Made by a program: the position numbers and the translations under genes. Source: Pararge aegeria (Eukaryota; Arthropoda; Insecta; Lepidoptera; Nymphalidae). From it: DNA of 64,000 bases. The notes beneath the pieces are model-generated. The model searched no databases. It was not told the DNA's origin and saw only the letters and a program-made list of their open reading frames with translations. Within the stretch, counting starts at the first letter, position 1, and each line of letters opens with the position of its first letter. This document shows, in pieces, positions 9,113-23,700 of this stretch. Location of the stretch: the NCBI RefSeq assembly GCF_905163445.1, contig NW_024396998.1, forward strand, positions 92,242 to 156,241, read 5' to 3'.

Positions 9113-12100
9113 CACAGTGGCGTTATGTCTCTATAAAAGTGGTGGTCTCTTATTATGTTATTTATTAATGGTATTATTTTAATATCATATCAATATTGTA
9201 CCCCGCACAGGGGGGAGGTACGGGTAGGTAGTGACGAAAAATAACGATACGGGACTCTTACGAGGTCTCGCAATCGGAATGAGTACACTTTAAATATTTT
9301 AACGAGGTAAAATTTAAGGGCATTGAGGGTCTGGTGCCAGTGGTGGTTGATTAGATCCACACACTATACTTTTTATAATTATGTGGCGTTATGTCTCTAT
9401 AAAAGTGGTGGTCTTTTATTATGTTATTTATTAATGGTATTTTTTTAATATCATATCAATATTGTACCCCGCACGGGGGGAGGTAGGGGGGTAGGCAGTG
9501 AAGAAAAATAACGATACGGGACTCTTACGAGGTCTCGTAATCGGAATGAGTTTCTGCGACTACCATTGTTTGTCGCGGGTAACGGGGAATCAGGGTTCGA
9601 TTCCGGTGAGGGAGCCTGAGAAACTGCTACCACATCCAAGGAAGGCAGCAGGCGCGCAAATTACCCACTCCCTGCACGGGGGGGGAGGTACGGGTAGGCA
9701 GTGACGAAAAATAACGATACGGGACTCTTACGAGGTCTCGTCATCGAATAATCAATACACGAACTGCCCACACACTTGTAAATATAGACGCGCAAGATCG
9801 TTACACGAACCGCTTACCATTATAGTAAACTACTATGCAAACACACATAACATATACGCAATAAGGGAACTTTAAATTGGAGATTTTACCCTACCACACC
9901 CGTCTGTCTCATTCTGAAAACTATTCAAAATAATTGCTATTTTTCATTCTCATTCAAATATAAATAATAGTAAATAATATATAATTTTTGACTGAACTGA
10001 ACCCAAGTGCCCGGCCTGTGGCCGGGCACCCCTCGTATTCATGTTCTAACCTAACCTAACCTAAATCTAGTTTTGACACCTTTAGACTTTAGATTCAAGA
10101 TTTAATGTGAATATATGCATTAATAAAAACTCATTACTATTTTAATACTAGTTATGCTGCTGTTGATGCACTGATGAAAGCCAGATAGCTAGATCAGTGT
10201 TTAGTTAGTCGTAGTTGCCGGTGGGCTGAGGTCTAAAGGAATCCAAACTAGTTTTAAAAGGTTTGGATAGGTTAGGTTAGAACATGAATAAGACGGGTGC
10301 CCGGCCGCAGGCCGGTCACTTAGGTTCAGTTCCGTTTAAAAAAAAAAAAAACAAAAAACAAAACGTACCAATACAAAGTACTCTTATTCATATTAGAAGA
10401 TATTGTAAAATAACAATTAATTTAATTTTTTTTTTTTTTTTCACTTACACATTAGGCCCGTCGCGCCGCGCCACTACTATATGGGGCGAAGGTGCGAAGT
10501 CGACGGCGACGACAAAGTACCGAGTCTAAGGAGACTGATGGCGGCGCCACACAGTGGCGTTATGTCTCTATAAAAGTGGTGGTCTTTTATTATGTTATTT
10601 ATTAATGGTATTATTTTAATATCATATCAATATTGTACCCCGCACAGGGGGGAGGTACGGGTAGGTAGTGACGAAAAATAACGATACGGGACTCTTACGA
10701 GGTCTCGCAATCGGAATGAGTACACTTTAAATATTTTAACGAGGTAAAATTTAAGGGCATTGAGGGTCTGGTGCCAGTGGTGTTTGATTAGATCCACACA
10801 CTATACTTTTTATAATTATGTGGCGTTATGTCTCTATAAAATTGGTGGTCTTTTATTATGTTATTTATTAATGGTATTTTTTTAATATCATATCAATATT
10901 GTACCCCGCACGGGGGGAGGTAGGGGGGTAGGTAGTGACGAAAAATAACGATACGGGACTCTTACGAGGTCTCGTAATCGGAATGAGTTTCTGCGACTAC
11001 CATTGTTTGTCGCGGGTAACGGGGAATCAGGGTTCGATTCCGGTGAGGGAGCCTGAGAAACTGCTACCACATCCAAGGAAGGCAGCAGGCGCGCAAATTA
11101 CCCGCTCCCTGCACGGGGGGGGGGGTACGGGTAGGTAGTGACGAAAAATAACGATACGGGACTCTTACGAGGTCTCGTCATCGAATAATCAATACACGAA
11201 CTGCCCACACACTTGTAAATATAGACGCGCAAGATCGTTACACGAACCGCTTACCATTATAGTAAACTACTATGCAAACACACATAACATATACGCAATA
11301 AGGGAACTTTAAATTGGAGATTTTACCCTACCACACCCGTCTGTCTCATTCTGAAAACTATTCAAAATAATTGCTATTTTTCATTCTCATTCAAATATAA
11401 ATAATAGTAAATAATATATAATTTTTGACTGAACTGAACCCAAGTGCCCGGCCTGTGGCCGGGCACCCCTCGTATTCATGTTCTAACCTAACCTAACCTA
11501 AATCTAGTTTTGACACCTTTAGACTTTAGATTCAAGATTTAATGTGAATATATGCATTAATAAAAACTCATTACTATTTTAATACTAGTTATGCTGCTGT
11601 TGATGCACTGATGAAAGCCAGATAGCTAGATCAGTGTTTAGTTAGTCGTAGTTGGCGGTGGGCTGAGGTCTAAAGGAATCCAAACTAGTTTTAAAAGGTT
11701 TGGATAGGTTAGGTTAGGTTAGAACATGAATAAGACGGGTGCCCGGCCGCAGGCCGGTCACTTAGGTTCAGTTCCGTTTAAAAAAAAAAAAAACAAAAAA
11801 CAAAACGTACCAATACAAAGTACTCTTATTCATATTAGAAGATATTGTAAAATAACAATTAATTTAATTTTTTTTTTTTTTTTTTCACTTACACATTAGG
11901 CCCGTCGCGCCGCGCCACTACTATATGGGGCGAAGGTGCGAAGTCGACGGCGACGACAAAGTACCGAGTCTAAGGAGACTGATGGCGGCGCCACACAGTG
12001 GCGTTATGTCTCTATAAAAGTGGTGGTCTTTTATTATGTTATTTATTAATGGTATTATTTTAATATCATATCAATATTGTACCCCGCACAGGGGGGAGGT

Positions 12101-15100
12101 ACGGGTAGGTAGTGACGAAAAATAACGATACGGGACTCTTACGAGGTCTCGCAATCGGAATGAGTACACTTTAAATATTTTAACGAGGTAAAATTTAAGG
12201 GCATTGAGGGTCTGGTGGCAGTGGTGGTTGATTAGATCCACACACTATACTTTTTATAATTATGTGGCGTTATGTCTCTATAAAAGTGGTGGTCTTTTAT
12301 TATGTTATTTATTAATGGTATTTTTTTAATATCATATCAATATTGTACCCCGCACGGGGGGAGGTAGGGGGGTAGGTAGTGACGAAAAATAACGATACGG
12401 GACTCTTACGAGGTCTCGTAATCGGAATGAGTTTCTGCGACTACCATTGTTTGTCGCGGGTAACGGGGAATCAGGGTTCGATTCCGGTGAGGGAGCCTGA
12501 GAAACTGCTACCACATCCAAGGAAGGCAGCAGGCGCGCAAATTACCCACTCCCTGCACGGGGGGGGAGGTACGGGTAGGTAGTGACGAAAAATAACGATA
12601 CGGGACTCTTACGAGGTCTCGTCATCGAATAATCAATACACGAACTGCCCACACACTTGTAAATATAGACGCGCAAGATCGTTACACGAACCGCTTACCA
12701 TTATAGTAAACTACTATGCAAACACACATAACATATACGCAATAAGGGAACTTTAAATTGGAGATTTTACCCTACCACACCCGTCTGTCTCATTCTGAAA
12801 ACTATTCAAAATAATTGCTATTTTTCATTCTCATTCAAATATAAATAATAGTAAATAATATATAATTTTTGACTGAACTGAACCCAAGTGCCCGGCCTGT
12901 GGCCGGGCACCCCTCGTATTCATGTTCTAACCTAACCTAACCTAAATCTAGTTTTGACACCTTTAGACTTTAGATTCAAGATTTAATGTGAATATATGCA
13001 TTAATAAAAACTCATTACTATTTTAATACTAGTTATGCTGCTGTTGATGCACTGATGAAAGCCAGATAGCTAGATCAGTGTTTAGTTAGTCGTAGTTGCC
13101 GGTGGGCTGAGGTCTAAAGGAATCCAAACTAGTTTTAAAAGGTTTGGATAGGTTAGGTTAGGTTAGAACATGAATAAGACGGGTGCCCGGCCGCAGGCCG
13201 GTCACTTAGGTTCAGTTCCGTTTAAAAAAAAAAAAACAAAAAACAAAACGTACCAATACAAAGTACTCTTATTCATATTAGAAGATATTGTAAAACAACA
13301 ATTAATTTAATTTTTTTTTTTTTTTTTTCACTTACACATTAGGCCCGTCGCGCCGCGCCACTACTATATGGGGCGAAGGTGCGAAGTCGACGGCGACGAC
13401 AAAGTACCGAGTCTAAGGAGACTGATGGCGGCGCCACACAGTGGCGTTATGTCTCTATAAAAGTGGTGGTCTTTTATTATGTTATTTATTAATGGTATTA
13501 TTTTAATATCATATCAATATTGTACCCCGCACAGGGGGGAGGTACGGGTAGGTAGTGACGAAAAATAACGATACGGGACTCTTACGAGGTCTCGCAATCG
13601 GAATGAGTACACTTTAAATATTTTAACGAGGTAAAATTTAAGGGCATTGAGGGTCTGGTGCCAGTGGTGTTTGATTAGATCCACACACTATACTTTTTAT
13701 AATTATGTGGCGTTATGTCTCTATAAAATTGGTGGTCTTTTATTATGTTATTTATTAATGGTATTTTTTTAATATCATATCAATATTGTACCCCGCACGG
13801 GGGGAGGTAGGGGGGTAGGTAGTGACGAAAAATAACGATACGGGACTCTTACGAGGTCTCGTAATCGGAATGAGTTTCTGCGACTACCATTGTTTGTCGC
13901 GGGTAACGGGGAATCAGGGTTCGATTCCGGTGAGGGAGCCTGAGAAACTGCTACCACATCCAAGGAAGGCAGCAGGCGCGCAAATTACCCACTCCCTGCA
14001 CGGGGGGGGAGGTACGGGTAGGTAGTGACGAAAAATAACGATACGGGACTCTTACGAGGTCTCGTCATCGAATAATCAATACACGAACTGCCCACACACT
14101 TGTAAATATAGACGCGCAAGATCGTTACACGAACCGCTTACCATTATAGTAAACTACTATGCAAACACACATAACATATACGCAATAAGGGAACTTTAAA
14201 TTGGAGATTTTACCCTACCACACCCGTCTGTCTCATTCTGAAAACTATTCAAAATAATTGCTATTTTTCATTCTCATTCAAATATAAATAATAGTAAATA
14301 ATATATAATTTTTGACTGAACTGAACCCAAGTGCCCGGCCTGTGGCCGGGCACCCCTCGTATTCATGTTCTAACCTAACCTAACCTAAATCTAGTTTTGA
14401 CACCTTTAGACTTTAGATTCAAGATTTAATGTGAATATATGCATTAATAAAAACTCATTACTATTTTAATACTAGTTATGCTGCTGTTGATGCACTGATG
14501 AAAGCCAGATAGCTAGATCAGTGTTTAGTTAGTCGTAGTTGCCGGTGGGCTGAGGTCTAAAGGAATCCAAACTAGTTTTAAAAGGTTTGGATAGGTTAGG
14601 TTAGAACATGAATAAGACGGGTGCCCGGCCGCAGGCCGGTCACTTAGGTTCAGTTCCGTTTAAAAAAAAAAAAAACAAAAAACAAAACGTACCAATACAA
14701 AGTACTCTTATTCATATTAGAAGATATTGTAAAATAACAATTAATTTAATTTTTTTTTTTTTTTTCACTTACACATTAGGCCCGTCGCGCCGCGCCACTA
14801 CTATATGGGGCGAAGGTGCGAAGTCGACGGCGACGACAAAGTACCGAGTCTAAGGAGACTGATGGCGGCGCCACACAGTGGCGTTATGTCTCTATAAAAG
14901 TGGTGGTCTTTTATTATGTTATTTATTAATGGTATTATTTTAATATCATATCAATATTGTACCCCGCACAGGGGGGAGGTACGGGTAGGTAGTGACGAAA
15001 AATAACGATACGGGACTCTTACGAGGTCTCGCAATCGGAATGAGTACACTTTAAATATTTTAACGAGGTAAAATTTAAGGGCATTGAGGGTCTGGTGCCA

Positions 15101-17760
15101 GTGGTGTTTGATTAGATCCACACACTATACTTTTTATAATTATGTGGCGTTATGTCTCTATAAAATTGGTGGTCTTTTATTATGTTATTTATTAATGGTA
15201 TTTTTTTAATATCATATCAATATTGTACCCCGCACGGGGGGAGGTAGGGGGGTAGGTAGTGACGAAAAATAACGATACGGGACTCTTACGAGGTCTCGTA
15301 ATCGGAATGAGTTTCTGCGACTACCATTGTTTGTCGCGGGTAACGGGGAATCAGGGTTCGATTCCGGTGAGGGAGCCTGAGAAACTGCTACCACATCCAA
15401 GGAAGGCAGCAGGCGCGCAAATTACCCACTCCCTGCACGGGGGGGGAGGTACGGGTAGGTAGTGACGAAAAATAACGATACGGGACTCTTACGAGGTCTC
15501 GTCATCGAATAATCAATACACGAACTGCCCACACACTTGTAAATATAGACGCGCAAGATCGTTACACGAACCGCTTACCATTATAGTAAACTACTATGCA
15601 AACACACATAACATATACGCAATAAGGGAACTTTAAATTGGAGATTTTACCCTACCACACCCGTCTGTCTCATTCTGAAAACTATTCAAAATAATTGCTA
15701 TTTTTCATTCTCATTCAAATATAAATAATAGTAAATAATATATAATTTTTGACTGAACTGAACCCAAGTGCCCGGCCTGTGGCCGGGCACCCCTCGTATT
15801 CATGTTCTAACCTAACCTAACCTAAATCTAGTTTTGACACCTTTAGACTTTAGATTCAAGATTTAATGTGAATATATGCATTAATAAAAACTCATTACTA
15901 TTTTAATACTAGTTATGCTGCTGTTGATGCACTGATGAAAGCCAGATAGCTAGATCAGTGTTTAGTTAGTCGTAGTTGGCGGTGGGCTGAGGTCTAAAGG
16001 AATCCAAACTAGTTTTAAAAGGTTTGGATAGGTTAGGTTAGGTTAGAACATGAATAAGACGGGTGCCCGGCCGCAGGCCGGTCACTTAGGTTCAGTTCCG
16101 TTTAAAAAAAAAAAAAACAAAAAACAAAACGTACCAATACAAAGTACTCTTATTCATATTAGAAGATATTGTAAAATAACAATTAATTTAATTTTTTTTT
16201 TTTTTTTTTCACTTACACATTAGGCCCGTCGCGCCGCGCCACTACTATATGGGGCGAAGGTGCGAAGTCGACGGCGACGACAAAGTACCGAGTCTAAGGA
16301 GACTGATGGCGGCGCCACACAGTGGCGTTATGTCTCTATAAAAGTGGTGGTCTTTTATTATGTTATTTATTAATGGTATTATTTTAATATCATATCAATA
16401 TTGTACCCCGCACAGGGGGGAGGTACGGGTAGGTAGTGACGAAAAATAACGATACGGGACTCTTACGAGGTCTCGCAATCGGAATGAGTACACTTTAAAT
16501 ATTTTAACGAGGTAAAATTTAAGGGCATTGAGGGTCTGGTGCCAGTGGTGGTTGATTAGATCCACACACTATACTTTTTATAATTATGTGGCGTTATGTC
16601 TCTATAAAAGTGGTGGTCTTTTATTATGTTATTTATTAATGGTATTTTTTTAATATCATATCAATATTGTACCCCGCACGGGGGGAGGTAGGGGGGTAGG
16701 TAGTGACGAAAAATAACGATACGGGACTCTTACGAGGTCTCGTAATCGGAATGAGTTTCTGCGACTACCATTGTTTGTCGCGGGTAACGGGGAATCAGGG
16801 TTCGATTCCGGTGAGGGAGCCTGAGAAACTGCTACCACATCCAAGGAAGGCAGCAGGCGCGCAAATTACCCACTCCCTGCACGGGGGGGGAGGTACGGGT
16901 AGGTAGTGACGAAAAATAACGATACGGGACTCTTACGAGGTCTCGTCATCGAATAATCAATACACGAACTGCCCACACACTTGTAAATATAGACGCGCAA
17001 GATCGTGACACGAACCGCTTACCATTATAGTAAACTACTATGCAAACACACATAACATATACGCAATAAGGGAACTTTAATTTGGAGATTTTACCCTACC
17101 ACACCCGTCTGTCTCATTCTGAAAACTATTCAAAATAATTGCTATTTTTCATTCTCATTCAAATATAAATAATAGTAAATAATATATAATTTTTGACTGA
17201 ACTGAACCCAAGTGCCCGGCCTGTGGCCGGGCACCCCTCGTATTCATGTTCTAACCTAACCTAACCTAAATCTAGTTTTGACACCTTTAGACTTTAGATT
17301 CAAGATTTAATGTGAATATATGCATTAATAAAAACTCATTACTATTTTAATACTAGTTATGCTGCTGTTGATGCACTGATGAAAGCCAGATAGCTAGATC
17401 AGTGTTTAGTTAGTCGTAGTTGCCGGTGGGCTGAGGTCTAAAGGAATCCAAACTAGTTTTAAAAGGTTTGGATAGGTTAGGTTAGGTTAGAACATGAATA
17501 AGACGGGTGCCCGGCCGCAGGCCGGTCACTTAGGTTCAGTTCCGTTTAAAAAAAAAAAAACAAAAAACAAAACGTACCAATACAAAGTACTCTTATTCAT
17601 ATTAGAAGATATTGTAAAACAACAATTAATTTAATTTTTTTTTTTTTTTTTTCACTTACACATTAGGCCCGTCGCGCCGCGCCCCTACTATATGGGGCGA
17701 AGGTGCGAAGTCGACGGCGACGACAAAGTACCGAGTCTAAGGAGACTGATGGCGGCGCCA
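9113..17760. repeat. Subtelomeric satellite, block 2 (six L units, duplicated trimer)
   Basis: Six consecutive L units start at 9113, 10550, 11994, 13437, 14874 and 16318. Units at 10550 and 14874 share three private variants: GGTGTTTGATT, TAAAATTGGTGG and GTAGTTGGCGG. Units at 11994 and 16318 share TAAAACAACAATT instead of TAAAATAACAATT. Units at 9113 and 13437 both end with the shorter form of the internal GGTTA tract. The three-unit block 9113-13436 therefore looks duplicated as 13437-17760 with a period of about 4324 bp. Some variants cross this pattern (13437 also has GGTGTTTGATT), which suggests later conversion. Confidence 0.93.
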
Positions 17761-20700
17761 CACAGTGGCGTTATGTCTCTATAAAAGTGGTGGTCTTTTA
17801 TTATGTTATTTATTAATGGTATTATTTTAATATCATATCAATATTGTACCCCGCACAGGGGGGAGGTACGGGTAGGTAGTGACGAAAAATAACGATACGG
17901 GACTCTTACGAGGTCTCGCAATCGGAATGAGTTTCTGCGACTACCATTGTTTGTCGCGGGTAACGGGGAATCAGGGTTCGATTCCGGTGAGGGAGCCTGA
18001 GAAACTGCTACCACATCCAAGGAAGGCAGCAGGCGCGCAAATTACCCACTCCCTGCACGGGGGGGGAGGTACGGGTAGGTAGTGACGAAAAATAACGATA
18101 CGGGACTCTTACGAGGTCTCGTCATCGAATAATCAATACACGAACTGCCCACACACTTGTAAATATAGACGCGCAAGATCGTTACACGAACCGCTTACCA
18201 TTATAGTAAACTACTATGCAAACACACATAACATATACGCAATAAGGGAACTTTAAATTGGAGATTTTACCCTACCACACCCGTCTGTCTCATTCTGAAA
18301 ACTATTCAAAATAATTGCTATTTTTCATTCTCATTCAAATATAAATAATAGTAAATAATATATAATTTTTGACTGAACTGAACCCAAGTGCCCGGCCTGT
18401 GGCCGGGCACCCCTCGTATTCATGTTCTAACCTAACCTAACCTAAATCTAGTTTTGACACCTTTAGACTTTAGATTCAAGATTTAATGTGAATATATGCA
18501 TTAATAAAAACTCATTACTATTTTAATACTAGTTATGCTGCTGTTGATGCACTGATGAAAGCCAGATAGCTAGATCAGTGTTTAGTTAGTCGTAGTTGCC
18601 GGTGGGCTGAGGTCTAAAGGAATCCAAACTAGTTTTAAAAGGTTTGGATAGGTTAGGTTAGGTTAGAACATGAATAAGACGGGTGCCCGGCCGCAGGCCG
18701 GTCACTTAGGTTCAGTTCCGTTTAAAAAAAAAAAAACAAAAAACAAAACGTACCAATACAAAGTACTCTTATTCATATTAGAAGATATTGTAAAACAACA
18801 ATTAATTTAATTTTTTTTTTTTTTTTTTCACTTACACATTAGGCCCGTCGCGCCGCGCCACTACTATATGGGGCGAAGGTGCGAAGTCGACGGCGACGAC
18901 AAAGTACCGAGTCTAAGGAGACTGATGGCGGCGCCACACAGTGGCGTTATGTCTCTATAAAAGTGGTGGTCTTTTATTATGTTATTTATTAATGGTATTA
19001 TTTTAATATCATATCAATATTGTACCCCGCACAGGGGGGAGGTACGGGTAGGAAGTGACGAAAAATAACGATACGGGACTCTTACGAGGTCTCGCAATCG
19101 GAATGAGTTTCTGCGACTACCATTGTTTGTCGCGGGTAACGGGGAATCAGGGTTCGATTCCGGTGAGGGAGCCTGAGAAACTGCTACCACATCCAAGGAA
19201 GGCAGCAGGCGCGCAAATTACCCACTCCCTGCACGGGGGGGGAGGTACGGGTAGGTAGTGACGAAAAATAACGATACGGGACTCTTACGAGGTCTCGTCA
19301 TCGAATAATCAATACACGAACTGCCCACACACTTGTAAATATAGACGCGCAAGATCGTTACACGAACCGCTTACCATTATAGTAAACTACTATGCAAACA
19401 CACATAACATATACGCAATAAGGGAACTTTAAATTGGAGATTTTACCCTACCACACCCGTCTGTCTCATTCTGAAAACTATTCAAAATAATTGCTATTTT
19501 TCATTCTCATTCAAATATAAATAATAGTAAATAATATATAATTTTTGACTGAACTGAACCCAAGTGCCCGGCCTGTGGCCGGGCACCCCTCGTATTCATG
19601 TTCTAACCTAACCTAACCTAAATCTAGTTTTGACACCTTTAGACTTTAGATTCAAGATTTAATGTGAATATATGCATTAATAAAAACTCATTACTATTTT
19701 AATACTAGTTATGCTGCTGTTGATGCACTGATGAAAGCCAGATAGCTAGATCAGTGTTTAGTTAGTCGTAGTTGCCGGTGGGCTGAGGTCTAAAGGAATC
19801 CAAACTAGTTTTAAAAGGTTTGGATAGGTTAGGTTAGGTTAGAACATGAATAAGACGGGTGCCCGGCCGCAGGCCGGTCACTTAGGTTCAGTTCCGTTTA
19901 AAAAAAAAAAAACAAAAAACAAAACGTACCAATACAAAGTACTCTTATTCATATTAGAAGATATTGTAAAATAACAATTAATTTAATTTTTTTTTTTTTT
20001 TTTTCACTTACACATTAGGCCCGTCGCGCCGCGCCACTACTATATGGGGCGAAGGTGCGAAGTCGACGGCGACGACAAAGTACCGAGTCTAAGGAGACTG
20101 ATGGCGGCGCCACACAGTGGCGTTATGTCTCTATAAAAGTGGTGGTCTTTTATTATGTTATTTATTAATGGTATTATTTTAATATCATATCAATATTGTA
20201 CCCCGCACAGGGGGGAGGTACGGGTAGGTAGTGACGAAAAATAACGATACGGGACTCTTGCGAGGTCTCGCAATCGGAATGAGTACACTTTAAATATTTT
20301 AACGAGGTAAAATTTAAGGGCATTGAGGGTCTGGTGCCAGTGGTGGTTGATTAGATCCACACACTATACTTTTTATAATTATGTGGCGTTATGTCTCTAT
20401 AAAAGTGGTGGTCTTTTATTATGTTATTTATTAATGGTATTTTTTTAATATCATATCAATATTGTACCCCGCACGGGGGGAGGTAGGGGGGTAGGTAGTG
20501 ACGAAAAATAACGATACGGGACTCTTACGAGGTCTCGTAATCGGAATGAGTTTCTGCGACTACCATTGTTTGTCGCGGGTAACGGGGAATCAGGGTTCGA
20601 TTCCGGTGAGGGAGCCTGAGAAACTGCTACCACATCCAAGGAAGGCAGCAGGCGCGCAAATTACCCACTCCCTGCACGGAGGGGGAGGTACGGGTAGGTA

Positions 20701-23700
20701 GTGACGAAAAATAACGATACGGGACTCTTACGAGGTCTCGTCATCGAATAATCAATACACGAACTGCCCACACACTTGTAAATATAGACGCGCAAGATCG
20801 TGACACGAACCGCTTACCATTATAGTAAACTACTATGCAAACACACATAACATATACGCAATAAGGGAACTTTAAATTGGAGATTTTACCCTACCACACC
20901 CGTCTGTCTCATTCTGAAAACTATTCAAAATAATTGCTATTTTTCATTCTCATTCAAATATAAATAATAGTAAATAATATATAATTTTTGACTGAACTGA
21001 ACCCAAGTGCCCGGCCTGTGGCCGGGCACCCCTCGTATTCATGTTCTAACCTAACCTAACCTAAATCTAGTTTTGACACCTTTAGACTTTAGATTCAAGA
21101 TTTAATGTGAATATATGCATTAATAAAAACTCATTACTATTTTAATACTAGTTATGCTGCTGTTGATGCACTGATGAAAGCCAGATAGCTAGATCAGTGT
21201 TTAGTTAGTCGTAGTTGCCGGTGGGCTGAGGTCTAAAGGAATCCAAACTAGTTTTAAAAGGTTTGGATAGGTTAGGTTAGGTTAGAACATGAATAAGACG
21301 GGTGCCCGGCCGCAGGCCGGTCACTTAGGTTCAGTTCCGTTTAAAAAAAAAAAAAACAAAAAACAAAACGTACCAATACAAAGTACTCTTATTCATATTA
21401 GAAGATATTGTAAAATAACAATTAATTTAATTTTTTTTTTTTTTTTTCACTTACACATTAGGCCCGTCGCGCCGCGCCACTACTATATGGGGCGAAGGTG
21501 CGAAGTCGACGGCGACGACAAAGTACCGAGTCTAAGGAGACTGATGGCGGCGCCACACAGTGGCGTTATGTCTCTATAAAAGTGGTGGTCTTTTATTATG
21601 TTATTTATTAATGGTATTATTTTAATATCATATCAATATTGTACCCCGCACAGGGGGGAGGTACGGGTAGGTAGTGACGAAACATAACGATACGGGACTC
21701 TTACGAGGTCTCGCAATCGGAATGAGTACACTTTAAATATTTTAACGAGGTAAAATTTAAGGGCATTGAGGGTCTGGTGCCAGTGGTGGTTGATTAGATC
21801 CACACACTATACTTTTTATAATTATGTGGCGTTATGTCTCTATAAAAGTGGTGGTCTTTTATTATGTTATTTATTAATGGTATTTTTTTAATATCATATC
21901 AATATTGTACCCCGCACGGGGGGAGGTAGGGGGGTAGGTAGTGACGAAAAATAACGATACGGGACTCTTACGAGGTCTCGTAATCGGAATGAGTTTCTGC
22001 GACTACCATTGTTTGTCGCGGGTAACGGGGAATCAGGGTTCGATTCCGGTGAGGGAGCCTGAGAAACTGCTACCACATCCAAGGAAGGCAGCAGGCGCGC
22101 AAATTACCCACTCCCTGCACGGGGGGGGAGGTACGGGTAGGTAGTGACGAAAAATAACGATACGGGACTCTTACGAGGTCTCGTCATCGAATAATCAATA
22201 CACGAACTGCCCACACACTTGTAAATATAGACGCGCAAGATCGTTACACGAACCGCTTACCATTATAGTAAACTACTATGCAAACACACATAACATATAC
22301 GCAATAAGGGAACTTTAAATTGGAGATTTTACCCTACCACACCCGTCTGTCTCATTCTGAAAACTATTCAAAATAATTGCTATTTTTCATTCTCATTCAA
22401 ATATAAATAATAGTAAATAATATATAATTTTTGACTGAACTGAACCCAAGTGCCCGGCCTGTGGCCGGGCACCCCTCGTATTCATGTTCTAACCTAACCT
22501 AACCTAAATCTAGTTTTGACACCTTTAGACTTTAGATTCAAGATTTAATGTGAATATATGCATTAATAAAAACTCATTACTATTTTAATACTAGTTATGC
22601 TGCTGTTGATGCACTGATGAAAGCCAGATAGCTAGATCAGTGTTTAGTTAGTCGTAGTTGCCGGTGGGCTGAGGTCTAAAGGAATCCAAACTAGTTTTAA
22701 AAGGTTTGGATAGGTTAGGTTAGGTTAGAACATGAATAAGACGGGTGCCCGGCCGCAGGCCGGTCACTTAGGTTCAGTTCCGTTTAAAAAAAAAAAAAAC
22801 AAAAAACAAAACGTACCAATACAAAATACTCTTATTCATATTAGAAGATATTGTAAAATAACAATTAATTTAATTTTTTTTTTTTTTTTTTCACTTACAC
22901 ATTAGGCCCGTCGCGCCGCGCCACTACTATATGGGGCGAAGGTGCGAAGTCGACGGCGACGACAAAGTACCGAGTCTAAGGAGACTGATGGCGGCGCCAC
23001 ACAGTGGCGTTATGTCTCTATAAAAGTGGTGGTCTTTTATTATGTTATTTATTAATGGTATTATTTTAATATCATATCAATATTGTACCCCGCACAGGGG
23101 GGAGGTACGGGTAGGTAGTGACGAAAAATAACGATACGGGACTCTTACGAGGTCTCGCAATCGGAATGAGTACACTTTAAATATTTTAACGAGGTAAAAT
23201 TTAAGGGCATTGAGGGTCTGGTGCCAGTGGTGGTTGATTAGATCCACACACTATACTTTTTATAATTATGTGGCGTTATGTCTCTATAAAAGTGGTGGTC
23301 TTTTATTATGTTATTTATTAATGGTATTTTTTTAATATCATATCAATATTGTACCCCGCACGGGGGGAGGTAGGGGGGTAGGTAGTGACGAAAAATAACG
23401 ATACGGGACTCTTACGAGGTCTCGTAATCGGAATGAGTTTCTGCGACTACCATTGTTTGTCGCGGGTAACGGGGAATCAGGGTTCGATTCCGGTGAGGGA
23501 GCCTGAGAAACTGCTACCACATCCAAGGAAGGCAGCAGGCGCGCAAATTACCCACTCCCTGCACGGGGGGGGAGGTACGGGTAGGTAGTGACGAAAAATA
23601 ACGATACGGGACTCTTACGAGGTCTCGTCATCGAATAATCAATACACGAACTGCCCACACACTTGTAAATATAGACGCGCAAGATCGTTACACGAACCGC

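Noticed and set aside
21289..21579. Open frames of 81-96 residues starting in the right foldback arm (also at 10284, 14608, 38713, 45398 and 55372)
   Set aside because: They run through the A-tract and T-tract (poly-Lys and poly-Phe) and appear or vanish with homopolymer length. Not credible coding sequence.
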